Source: Flavobacteriales bacterium (GTDB lineage: Bacteria > Bacteroidota > Bacteroidia > Flavobacteriales_F > PHOS-HE28). From it: a stretch of DNA of 64,000 nt. Made by a program: the position numbers and the translations under genes. Within the stretch, counting starts at the first letter, position 1. Each line of letters starts with the position of its first letter. Shown here in pieces: positions 35,040-42,770 of the stretch. Under the pieces are notes generated by a model, which saw only the letters and a program-made list of their open reading frames with translations, searched no databases and was not told the origin of the DNA. Location: the NCBI GenBank assembly GCA_026129465.1, contig JAHCIA010000001.1, forward strand, positions 1,063,964 to 1,127,963. The letters run 5' to 3'.

Positions 35040-35081
35040 AAGCCCCGCATGCCGAGCGTGCTCGGGCCAGCGGGGCTTTCT
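35040..35081 (+). terminator. second hairpin after tRNA-Ser
   Basis: AAGCCCCGC / GCGGGGCTT arms enclose an inner CCGAG-CGTG-CTCGG stem, followed by TTTC. It could be a backup terminator or part of a dispersed repeat. Confidence 0.5.
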
Positions 35082-35141
35082 ACCAGCCGGCCACCGGCCG
35101 TTCCTGTCCAACCACCGGCCTGCATCCCCTCGTGGGGGGAT

Positions 35142-35149
35142 TACCTTTG
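35142..35149 (+). promoter_or_regulatory. perfect -7 box TACCTTTG five bases before the GWxTD start
   Basis: A perfect consensus box with only GGGT-type spacing (5 nt) before the ATG at 35155, so a leaderless transcript is expected. Confidence 0.55.
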
Positions 35150-35154
35150 TGGGT

Positions 35155-36615
35155 ATGCGTATCCCGGCCACCTTCCTTGCCCTGTTCTTCGCCCAACTCC
35201 TGGCCATGCCCACCCAGGCCGCCGTGGAAGTGGTGGTGGAGACCAAGATCTTCCACATTCCCGGCAAGGGGCCGCGCGTGGAGGTGAACATGGCCATGAT
35301 CGGCGGCACCATGGCGATGGCCATCAACGAGCGCGGATTCCGCAGCGCGCGCGTGGAGGCGATCACCATCGTGGAGCGTGATGGCGCCATCATCGATTTC
35401 GCCAAGACCATCGTGGAGGGCATGGAGCGCACGGACAGCCTGGAGATGGACCTCCTGCACCAGGAGTTCTTCGACCTGGCCCCGGGCGACTACGAACTCA
35501 CCGTGGAACTGCGCGACCTGCATGGCGACATGGAGGATGTGACCCGCTACCGTTCGCCGCTGGCGGTGGGCGCACTGCCGGAAGGGATCCACATCTCCGA
35601 CGTGCTCTTCGCGGAACGCATCGAACCGGCTGGCGAAGGGGAGATGGCCAAGTATGGATACCGGGTGGTGCCCCTGATCAGCGACTACTACCCGCGCACC
35701 ATCTCGACCCTTGATCTCTACGCGGAGATCTACGGCACCGACAAGGTCTTCGGCGAGGAGAACCTCTACCTGCTCACCTACCAACTGGAGAACATGGAGA
35801 AGGGTGCGGTGGTGGGCGCATACAAGCGGAACGTGCGCGCCAAGGCCCGCAGCGTGGAACCGGTGATCGCCTCTTTCGACATCGCTTCGCTCCCTTCGGG
35901 GAACTACCTGGTGGCGATCGAAGTGCGCGACCAGCAGGGCCAGCTCATCGCGCGGCGCGATCGCATGCTGCAGCGCAACAACCCGGTGCGTTTCGACTAC
36001 GACCTGCAGGCCATGGAAGGGGTGGACCTCGCGAACACCTTCACCGGTGGCTTCACCAACGCCGACACCCTGGCGGAATTCGTCCGCTGCCTGCGCCCCA
36101 TCGCCGATCCCTTGGAGCGCAAGATCATCGACGACCGCTGGAAGGACCGTGACCTGGAACTGATGCAGCGCTTCTTCTACAGCTTCTGGGCCAACCGCGA
36201 CCACGACCCCGAGCGTGCCTGGCGCGAATACCGCGAGCAGGTGGTGAAGGTGAACCGGCTGTTCGGCTGCCGCGTGCTGCAGGGCCACGAGACCGATCGC
36301 GGCCGGGTCTATCTGAAGTATGGCGCGCCCAACTCCATGATGGACCGCTTGAACGAAATGGACGCCCTGCCCTACTCCATCTGGCACTACTACCGCGCCG
36401 GGCGCTACACCAACCGCCGGTTCGTGTTCTACCAGCCTTCCCTGGCCAGCAACTGCATGGAACTCATCCACAGCGAGGTGCCCGGCGAATTGAACAACCC
36501 GCGCTGGAACCAGATCATCCACAGCCGGAACAACGCCTTCCAGAACGTGGATCCCATGCCCGTGCAGCAGATCAGTGGCGATCGGGCACGGGAGTTCTTC
36601 GAGCTGCCGCGATGA
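35155..36615 (+). CDS. GWxTD-domain secreted protein
   Basis: A 486-residue protein with a signal peptide (ending MPTQA). Beta-rich repeats fill residues 25-300 and the GWxTD domain fills the C-terminal 170 residues: FFYSFWANRDHDPERAWREYR then DRGRVYLKYGAPNSMMDRLN and a terminal PYSIWHYYRAGR-to-NRRFVFY segment. GWxTD proteins are periplasmic or surface proteins of unknown biochemical function in Bacteroidota. The start at 35155 is fixed by the signal peptide and by the box 5 nt upstream. A small GAAA-loop hairpin (36622-36637) follows the stop and overlaps the next gene's promoter region. Confidence 0.9.
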   Translation: MRIPATFLALFFAQLLAMPTQAAVEVVVETKIFHIPGKGPRVEVNMAMIGGTMAMAINERGFRSARVEAITIVERDGAIIDFAKTIVEGMERTDSLEMDLLHQEFFDLAPGDYELTVELRDLHGDMEDVTRYRSPLAVGALPEGIHISDVLFAERIEPAGEGEMAKYGYRVVPLISDYYPRTISTLDLYAEIYGTDKVFGEENLYLLTYQLENMEKGAVVGAYKRNVRAKARSVEPVIASFDIASLPSGNYLVAIEVRDQQGQLIARRDRMLQRNNPVRFDYDLQAMEGVDLANTFTGGFTNADTLAEFVRCLRPIADPLERKIIDDRWKDRDLELMQRFFYSFWANRDHDPERAWREYREQVVKVNRLFGCRVLQGHETDRGRVYLKYGAPNSMMDRLNEMDALPYSIWHYYRAGRYTNRRFVFYQPSLASNCMELIHSEVPGELNNPRWNQIIHSRNNAFQNVDPMPVQQISGDRAREFFELPR

Positions 36616-36621
36616 CGGGCC

Positions 36622-36637
36622 TGCGGTGAAAACCGCA
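36622..36637 (+). other. small hairpin with a GAAA loop
   Basis: TGCGGT / ACCGCA arms close a GAAA loop 6 nt after the GWxTD stop. It overlaps the CAACTTCG box (36636-36643) of the next gene by two bases. There is no U tract, so it is a weak terminator candidate. Confidence 0.35.
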
Positions 36638-36651
36638 ACTTCGCCACCGGC

Positions 36652-37695
36652 ATGCGCACGGCCATCGTGATCCTCAACTGGAATGGCCGCCACTGGCTGG
36701 AAAGGACCCTGCCCTTGGTGCTGGCCCACAGCCACGGTGCGGAGGTGGTCGTCGCCGACAACGGCTCCACCGACGATACGCTCGCCTGGTTGAGCGCGGC
36801 GCATCCCACGGTGCGCCAAGTGCCGCTCGCCACCAACCTGGGCTTCGCGGGCGGATACAACGCCGCCCTGGCCCAAGTGGAAGCCGACCGTTACGTGCTG
36901 CTCAATTCCGACGTGGAGGCCACCCCGGGCTGGCTCGATCCGCTGCACGCCTTGCTGGACCGCGAACCACGGATGGCCGCCTGCCAACCCAAGGTGCTCG
37001 CCTTGCACGCGCGCGGCCGTTTCGAACACGCCGGTGCCGCTGGCGGCTTCATCGATCGCAACGGCTACCCCTTCTGCCGGGGCCGCATCTTCGACCTCAC
37101 CGAAGAGGACCACGGCCAGTACGACGACGAGCGCCACGTTTTCTGGGCCACCGGGGCCTGCATGATGATCCGCGCCGATGCCTTCCATGCCACCGGCGGC
37201 TTCCATGCCGAGCTCTTCGCGCACATGGAGGAGATCGACCTGTGCTGGCGGTTGCGGCGGACCGGTCACACCATCGGCTACACGAGCGCTTCCACGGTGT
37301 ACCACGCCGGAGGGGGCACGCTGGGCTATGGCAGTCCGCGCAAGACCTACCTCAATTTTCGCAACAGCCTCATCGTGCTTGTGCGCAACCTGCGGCGCTC
37401 TTCACCATGGCTGTTCATCCCCCGGCGCCTGGTGCTCGACCTGTGCGCCGCGCTGAAATTCCTGTTGGAAGGCCACAGCGCCCACGCCTGGCAGGTGCTG
37501 CGGGCCCATGCGCATTTTCTCGCCAGCCTGCCACAGGCCATGCACCAACGCCGGGAACTCCAGGCCCAAGAGCACGAACCGGACCTCACCGGCATGTACC
37601 TGCGCAGCATCGCCTATGATCGCTTCATCCTTGGATGGAAGCGCTTCAGCGATCTGGACCTGGCCGCCTTCGTTCAAGGCCGGCGCAACAGGTGA
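36652..37695 (+). CDS. GT2 glycosyltransferase, rhamnosyl-transferase-like
   Basis: A 347-residue GT-A enzyme: TAIVILNWNGRHWLERTLP at the N-terminus, VVVADNGSTDDT, ATNLGFAGGYNAAL, LLNSDVEATPGWL (the DxD-like site), and a later FAHMEEIDLCWRLRRTGHT with the catalytic acidic pair. The C-terminal 90 residues are basic and amphipathic (YLNFRNSLIVLVRNLRRSS), suggesting membrane association. It transfers a sugar to a growing glycan. A CAACTTCG box (36636-36643) lies 8 nt before the ATG. The 3' end overlaps the convergent aroQ gene by 22 nt. Confidence 0.9.
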   Translation: MRTAIVILNWNGRHWLERTLPLVLAHSHGAEVVVADNGSTDDTLAWLSAAHPTVRQVPLATNLGFAGGYNAALAQVEADRYVLLNSDVEATPGWLDPLHALLDREPRMAACQPKVLALHARGRFEHAGAAGGFIDRNGYPFCRGRIFDLTEEDHGQYDDERHVFWATGACMMIRADAFHATGGFHAELFAHMEEIDLCWRLRRTGHTIGYTSASTVYHAGGGTLGYGSPRKTYLNFRNSLIVLVRNLRRSSPWLFIPRRLVLDLCAALKFLLEGHSAHAWQVLRAHAHFLASLPQAMHQRRELQAQEHEPDLTGMYLRSIAYDRFILGWKRFSDLDLAAFVQGRRNR

Positions 37696-38099
37696 TCCAC
37701 CGCCAGCCGGTAGCCGTCCACGCCCAGACCCATCACGCCGCCCACGCACACGGCGCCCACCAGGGACACGTGCCGGAAGGGCTCGCGCGCCAGCAGGTTG
37801 CTGACATGCACCTCCACCACCGGTACCGGACAGGCCGCCACCGCATCGCGCAAGGCCACCGAGGTGTGCGCATAGCCACCGGCGTTCAGCACCACGCCCT
37901 TGCAGCGGCCCGCCGCCCCGTGGATCGCCCTTACCAACTCGCCTTCCAGTTCGCTCTGGAGGTGCTCGATCTCCACCTGGGGGAACTCGGACCGCAGCAG
38001 ATGGACCACCTCTTCCAGCGTGGTGCTGCCATAGATCGCCGGTTCGCGCGTGCCCAATAGACCGAGGTTGGGACCGTTGATGACCAGGATGCGGGACAT
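37674..38099 (-). CDS. aroQ: type II 3-dehydroquinate dehydratase
   Basis: A 141-residue enzyme of standard length. It catalyses the third step of the shikimate pathway (3-dehydroquinate to 3-dehydroshikimate) in the cytoplasm. Signatures are ILVINGPNLGLLGTREPAIYG with the catalytic Tyr, VLNAGGYAHTSVALRDAV, and VVEVHVSNLLAREPFR. The start at 38099 is the only one that begins with the family N-terminus. It is divergent from xerD, an arrangement seen often in Bacteroidota. Confidence 0.97.
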   Translation of the reverse strand: MSRILVINGPNLGLLGTREPAIYGSTTLEEVVHLLRSEFPQVEIEHLQSELEGELVRAIHGAAGRCKGVVLNAGGYAHTSVALRDAVAACPVPVVEVHVSNLLAREPFRHVSLVGAVCVGGVMGLGVDGYRLAVDHLLRRP

Positions 38100-38214
38100 G
38101 GGCGGGCGTGTTCGTGGCCGTGAAGTTGGGCGATCGCCGCGATCCACAGTGCGGCGTGGGGAATATCGCGACCAGCACCGGCCCGCAACGAAACGACACG
38201 GGGAACTTCGTGGC

Positions 38215-39135
38215 ATGGAACGTGATCCCGCGCTGGCGCGCTTCCGCATGCACCTGAAGCTGGAGCGTGGCCTCAGCGACCGCACGGTGGAGGCCTACCT
38301 GCGCGATGTGGGCAAGCTCTTCGCCTGGTGCGCTGATAGAAAGCCCGCCGTGGCCCCGGCCGCCGCGCAACTTGACGACCTGCAGGACTTCATCGCCGAC
38401 GTGGGCCGTTCGGGACTGCGTGCCACCAGCCAGGCGCGCCTGCTCAGCGCCGTGCGCGGGTTCTACCGCATGCTGCGGATCGAGCGCACCGTCACCGAGG
38501 ATCCATCCGAATTGCTGCAAAGCCCGCGCACCGGCCGGAAGCTGCCCGTCTTCCTCAGCACCCAGGAGATCGATGCCATGGTGAAGGCCATCGACATGAG
38601 CGCACCGCTCGCCCACCGCGACCGCGCGATCCTGGAAACGCTATACGGCTGTGGCCTGCGTGTGAGCGAATTGTGCGGGCTGCGCATCTCACGCCTGCAT
38701 TTCCACGAGGGCTTCGTGCGCGTGGTGGGCAAGGGCGACAAGGAGCGGCTGGTTCCCATAGGGCCGGAAGCGATGCGACAGATCACGGTGTGGTCGGAGC
38801 AGGAACGCGTGAAGCTCCGGGTGCGCAAGAACAGTGAGGACCTCGTCTTCCTCAACGCGCGCGGTGGCGGTCTTTCGCGCGTGGCGGTCTTCGGCCTGGT
38901 GAAGAAGCTGGCGGCGTTGGCGGGGGTCCGCAAGACGATCAGCCCACACACTTTCCGGCACTCCTTCGCCACGCACCTGGTGGAGGGCGGCGCCGACCTG
39001 CGCGCCGTGCAGGAGATGCTGGGCCATGCGAGTATCACCACCACGGAGATCTACACGCACCTGGACCGCGACTACCTCCGCAGCAACATCATGCGCTTCC
39101 ACCCCCGCGCGGGCCGTAAGGCGGCGGCGGGCTGA
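38215..39135 (+). CDS. xerD: tyrosine recombinase XerD
   Basis: A 306-residue recombinase that resolves chromosome dimers at dif with XerC and FtsK. The N-terminal SAM-like core-binding domain spans residues 1-100. The catalytic domain has the full tetrad: GCGLRVSEL (Arg149), HTFRHSF (His245, Arg248), MLGHASI (His271) and IYTHL (Tyr280). The ATG at 38215 is preferred; longer in-frame sequence overlaps aroQ. A GAACTTCG element (38203-38210) stands 4 nt before the ATG, the same spacing as at PdeM and OsmC. Confidence 0.95.
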   Translation: MERDPALARFRMHLKLERGLSDRTVEAYLRDVGKLFAWCADRKPAVAPAAAQLDDLQDFIADVGRSGLRATSQARLLSAVRGFYRMLRIERTVTEDPSELLQSPRTGRKLPVFLSTQEIDAMVKAIDMSAPLAHRDRAILETLYGCGLRVSELCGLRISRLHFHEGFVRVVGKGDKERLVPIGPEAMRQITVWSEQERVKLRVRKNSEDLVFLNARGGGLSRVAVFGLVKKLAALAGVRKTISPHTFRHSFATHLVEGGADLRAVQEMLGHASITTTEIYTHLDRDYLRSNIMRFHPRAGRKAAAG

Positions 39136-39144
39136 GGGTCGGCT

Positions 39145-40176
39145 TCAGGACAGGGAGCGCAGGCAGAGGTCCAGATGCCGTTTCAGGATGCCACCCATGC
39201 TCGCGGCCTTCTGGAACGCGGGTTCGCCATGATGATGGGCCAGTTCTTCCGCGAGTTGGCGCACATGCTCCGCTGATGACACCACATCGCGGTCCAGCAC
39301 ATCCAGCAGCCGGTCCACCTCCTCGTGGGCCAGCGCGTAGCGGCGACGCAGCAGGGCGCGCTCCTCGTTGCGGTACTGCAGGGCGGTCTCCGCGCCGATG
39401 ACGCGTTCGGCCATGCGCACGTAGGGCAGGTTCTCCTTGTAGAACTGCGGCAGGTAGATGCGCAGCCGGCCCTCGTAGCACTGCTGGTCGAAATCGATAC
39501 AGCGCAGCCGGTACTGCACCTGGTCCAGATCGTGGATCACGTCCACCACGAAGTTGTAAGCGCGCATGTCGCCCAGCAGCCGTGCGCAGCAACGCTCGTT
39601 GAACTTGACGAACTCCTTGCTCAGGCGCACCTCGTTCAAGGCACCGCCGTACCGCTGTGGTTCGGCGATGAAAGCGTCGCCCGGCACGCCGATGATGTGC
39701 TCCTCAACCAGCGTGTCCCCATCGCGCAGGTACTGGATGCGGTTGGGCGAGAGGTAGTGCTCCAACTCCAGCCCGTAGATGCGGCTCGCGTCGGTGCGCT
39801 TCACATAGAAATAGTCGTGGTTGTCGTTGATGAGGTTGATGATCTTGACACGGAAGGGCTGCGAGTTGCCGAAGGGACAGAAATCGACGCTGGCCACCGC
39901 GAGGTGCGAAATGCGGCGTCCACCGGCGATCAGCGCCTGGTAGGTCTCCACCAAGCGGCGGTGCGTGTCCTGCATCTCATCGGGCCGCAGCAGCACGGTG
40001 TTCCACAGCGTGGCGCGGCCCTGCGCGTCGGTGGTGGGCAGCAGGCTGTCGTAGCGCAGCAGGTCGCGGTAGGCGATCGGCAGGCCGGTCTCTCGGCCAT
40101 GGTCCTCCAGGAAACGCCGCAACTCCTCGCCCACCGGGTACAGGGGCTTGCGCTGGGCGATCTGGTTGTACTCCAT
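39145..40176 (-). CDS. conserved protein with kinase-like motifs, unknown function
   Basis: A 343-residue soluble protein I cannot assign to a named family. Motif reading suggests a kinase-like (HipA/APH-type) fold. YFYVKRTDASRIYGLELEH gives a candidate ATP lysine (Lys126) and Glu, and DTLVEEHIIGVPGD looks like a hinge segment. LLGDMRAYNFVV (Asp203, Asn208) parallels the catalytic GDLHxxN loop, and CIDFDQQ (Asp228) parallels the metal-binding DFG/DFE. The C-terminus is charged and helical. It begins 7 nt after the M1 peptidase stop on the same strand, so the two form an operon; xerD is convergent 9 nt away. The kinase assignment is inference only. Confidence 0.6.
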   Translation of the reverse strand: MEYNQIAQRKPLYPVGEELRRFLEDHGRETGLPIAYRDLLRYDSLLPTTDAQGRATLWNTVLLRPDEMQDTHRRLVETYQALIAGGRRISHLAVASVDFCPFGNSQPFRVKIINLINDNHDYFYVKRTDASRIYGLELEHYLSPNRIQYLRDGDTLVEEHIIGVPGDAFIAEPQRYGGALNEVRLSKEFVKFNERCCARLLGDMRAYNFVVDVIHDLDQVQYRLRCIDFDQQCYEGRLRIYLPQFYKENLPYVRMAERVIGAETALQYRNEERALLRRRYALAHEEVDRLLDVLDRDVVSSAEHVRQLAEELAHHHGEPAFQKAASMGGILKRHLDLCLRSLS

Positions 40177-40183
40177 GCGGCGG

Positions 40184-42619
40184 TCAGCGCAACACCTCGA
40201 AGCGCGCCGCACCCACGATGATGCCGTCGGTGGTGTTCACGCGCAGCACGTGCGCCCCGGCGGGAATGCCCTGCAGGTCGAGCGGCAGGCTGAAGGGCCC
40301 TTGGGCGGGTGCCGTTTCGCGGCGCAGGATGCGGCCGTCCAGACCAACCACATCGATCACCAGCGTGGCGGGCGCGTCCAGATGGCCACGCACCGTGATG
40401 CGATCGCGGGCCGGCACGGGGAAGACCTCCATCGGCCTGTACTCCGGTCCATCAGGACCGCTCACGGACACGATCTCCGTGGCCTTGCCGAAGGCGTACT
40501 GGCCCTTCTTCAGGTCCAGAAGCTGGATGTAGCCCGTGCCGTTGGTGAGGCTGCCCGCCACCACTTCCTGGCCGTTGTACACTTCCCAGGCGTGGCCGGG
40601 GCCGCTGCGGTAAAGCACGCAGATGCCCTCCTCGTTCCCGGCGATCAGCTCATGGTCCAGCTGGTTGGCGTTCGCGCCGTAGTAATAGAGGCGGCTGCGC
40701 AACACGGTGCCTGCGGGCCAGCGGCCGTCCACGGTCCAGTAGTGCGTGTTAGAGCGCGCGATCACATGGTCGCCGAGACCGTCATCATCGGGCCGAACCC
40801 AATAGTGCTCCACGCGGGTGAAGGTGCTGTCCACCAGGTTGTCCGCGTAAAGTCGGAAGTCCACGTAAGGCAGGATGGGGTCCAGCACCTGGCCCGGCGC
40901 CACGGTGATCTCATGGTCCAGGCGTGCCTGGTTCAAGCGCGCGTAGCGGTTCAGGGCCACCACAGCGGGCTCGAAGGGAAGCAGGGTGGCCACCGCGGTC
41001 ATGGCGCCACCCAATGTCACAAGCGTATCGTATACCTGCCCTGTGGCGGAGATGAAGCTCAGGTCCACCGGAACCTGCTGGTGGAATTCTTCAGCGGCGA
41101 GCAGCTTCTGCTGGATCTCCAGCCCCACCAGGTATTGGGCTCCCGTGGGAACGACCCACTTGTTGCGCACCTCGAAGACCCCGTAGCCCGGCGCGAAGAC
41201 CCAGGCATCGAAGAAGGGGTTGAGGTCCTGTCCGGTGACGGCCTCCAGCCGGTCGCGGAATTCATCGGCGTCCATGGTGGTGTAGGCGTACTGCTCCTGG
41301 ATGTCGCTCATGGCCTGGCGGAAGACCTCATCGCCGAGATAGCCGCGCAGGTTGTGCATCACCGCCGCGCCCTTGTAGTAGGTGTGCGTGCCGTAGATGT
41401 ACTGGTCGGGCATGGGCGAAAGGGCCTGGTAGCCACCGTCGTTCACATGGGCCTGGCGCAGGATGAAGACCAGGTTGTTCTTCACCGCGCGGCGAAGCCC
41501 CTCGGCGCCAGCCTGCCATTCCTCGATCAGATGGGCGCTGTACTCCGCCGGGCCTTCCTTCAGCCACATGTGGTTGTGCACATAGGGCGTCACGATGTTG
41601 CCCCACCAGTGGTGGCCCAACTCGTGGGTGAGCAGGCGGCGGTTGCTGGAGAGCGGCTGGCCGGTCATGAATTGCGGGTAGGCCACGTTGGTGGGGATCT
41701 CCAGCGCGCCGTCGGTGGTGAGCACGTAGCCCACACGATCGAAACCATAGGGTCCGAACCAGTGTTCGCAGGCATCGATCGCGTCGTCCAGGTCCACGAA
41801 GCGGGAGATCATGCCGTTCATGTTCGCGGGCTTGGCGTTCAGCGTCACCGGGATGTCGCCATTGAGGCCCTGGTGCGTCCAGGAATGCGTCTGGTAGTCG
41901 GCCACGGCGATGGCGCTCAGGTGCGTGGGGATGGGCTGCGGAATGTGGTAGGCGCGGATCACCGTGTCGCCACCGAGTTGTGTTTCGCCCAGGAAGGTGC
42001 CCTGCCCATGCAGACGGTAGGTGCCCGCGCTCTTCACGTGGTAGGTGTAGGTGGCGCGCTCAACGAAGCTGTCGAAGCAGGGGTACCACACCTTGCCGAA
42101 GTTGGGCGGTATGGTGCTGATGCCGATGCCCAGGTTGTAGATGTAGTTGCTTGCGAAGTAGAAGCCGCCCCATTGCGTGTCGCGCAGGGGGCTGCCCTGG
42201 TAGTGCACGGTGATGTCCAGCTCCTCGCCCACGGCCAGCGGCGGGTCCAGCGGAATGATGAGGAATTCGCCGTCGTGGTCGAAGTCCATAGGACCGCCCG
42301 GCCCGGTCACCGAATCCACCGTCAGGGCCAACAGGTCGAAGGTGATGCTCGTGCCTTCCTCCTGCAGGGCCTTGAAGCTCACGGTGGTGTGGCCCTTGAT
42401 CCACTGCCCGTTGTAGTCCGTCACATCCAGGTGGATGTCGTAGTGCAAAATGTCATGGATCTCGCTGCGCGCGATGGTCTCCTCGATCTGGCTGCGCTGC
42501 GCATCGGTCATGGGCGCGGGTTGAAAGCGCTGTCCGTGGAAATAGTGGCAACCGAAGGGTTCGGGTTGGGCGAACACGGCGGCGGGCAGCAACAGAAAGG
42601 GCAGGATGAGATGGCGCAT
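40184..42619 (-). CDS. secreted M1-family (aminopeptidase N-like) metallopeptidase with T9SS domain
   Basis: An 811-residue protein. Signal peptide (ending AVFAQ), M1 N-terminal beta-domain (about residues 40-240), and the zinc site HELGHHWWG (332-340) with the third ligand in WLKEGPAEY (Glu355, the canonical 18-residue spacing). The usual GAMEN exopeptidase motif reads GALEIPTN, so the substrate-recognition Glu is kept but the motif is changed. The last 80 residues form a sorting domain ending GIPAGAHVLRVNTTDG. A TAGCTTCG box (42646-42653) lies 26 nt upstream. It should trim peptides outside the cell. The kinase-like gene follows in the same operon. Confidence 0.9.
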   Translation of the reverse strand: MRHLILPFLLLPAAVFAQPEPFGCHYFHGQRFQPAPMTDAQRSQIEETIARSEIHDILHYDIHLDVTDYNGQWIKGHTTVSFKALQEEGTSITFDLLALTVDSVTGPGGPMDFDHDGEFLIIPLDPPLAVGEELDITVHYQGSPLRDTQWGGFYFASNYIYNLGIGISTIPPNFGKVWYPCFDSFVERATYTYHVKSAGTYRLHGQGTFLGETQLGGDTVIRAYHIPQPIPTHLSAIAVADYQTHSWTHQGLNGDIPVTLNAKPANMNGMISRFVDLDDAIDACEHWFGPYGFDRVGYVLTTDGALEIPTNVAYPQFMTGQPLSSNRRLLTHELGHHWWGNIVTPYVHNHMWLKEGPAEYSAHLIEEWQAGAEGLRRAVKNNLVFILRQAHVNDGGYQALSPMPDQYIYGTHTYYKGAAVMHNLRGYLGDEVFRQAMSDIQEQYAYTTMDADEFRDRLEAVTGQDLNPFFDAWVFAPGYGVFEVRNKWVVPTGAQYLVGLEIQQKLLAAEEFHQQVPVDLSFISATGQVYDTLVTLGGAMTAVATLLPFEPAVVALNRYARLNQARLDHEITVAPGQVLDPILPYVDFRLYADNLVDSTFTRVEHYWVRPDDDGLGDHVIARSNTHYWTVDGRWPAGTVLRSRLYYYGANANQLDHELIAGNEEGICVLYRSGPGHAWEVYNGQEVVAGSLTNGTGYIQLLDLKKGQYAFGKATEIVSVSGPDGPEYRPMEVFPVPARDRITVRGHLDAPATLVIDVVGLDGRILRRETAPAQGPFSLPLDLQGIPAGAHVLRVNTTDGIIVGAARFEVLR

Positions 42620-42645
42620 GGGTGGAATGGCTTCAGAGCGGAGCC

Positions 42646-42653
42646 CGAAGCTA
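42646..42653 (-). promoter_or_regulatory. -7 box TAGCTTCG for the M1 peptidase gene
   Basis: A TAnnTTCG box on the minus strand, 26 nt before the start at 42619. Confidence 0.45.
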
Positions 42654-42770
42654 CAACGGCGGGCGATCACACCATGGCCGGGCCGCCATGCGTTGAGGTC
42701 TCCCCAACTTCGCAGGCCGCCATTCGTAGGAACGGCCGTCCGTAGGAAGAAGGACCATCACCCGGCATAC

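Noticed and set aside
40148-42745. An 865-codon plus-strand frame antisense to the M1 peptidase
   Set aside because: No motifs and a composition typical of antisense readings; the M1 gene is certain.
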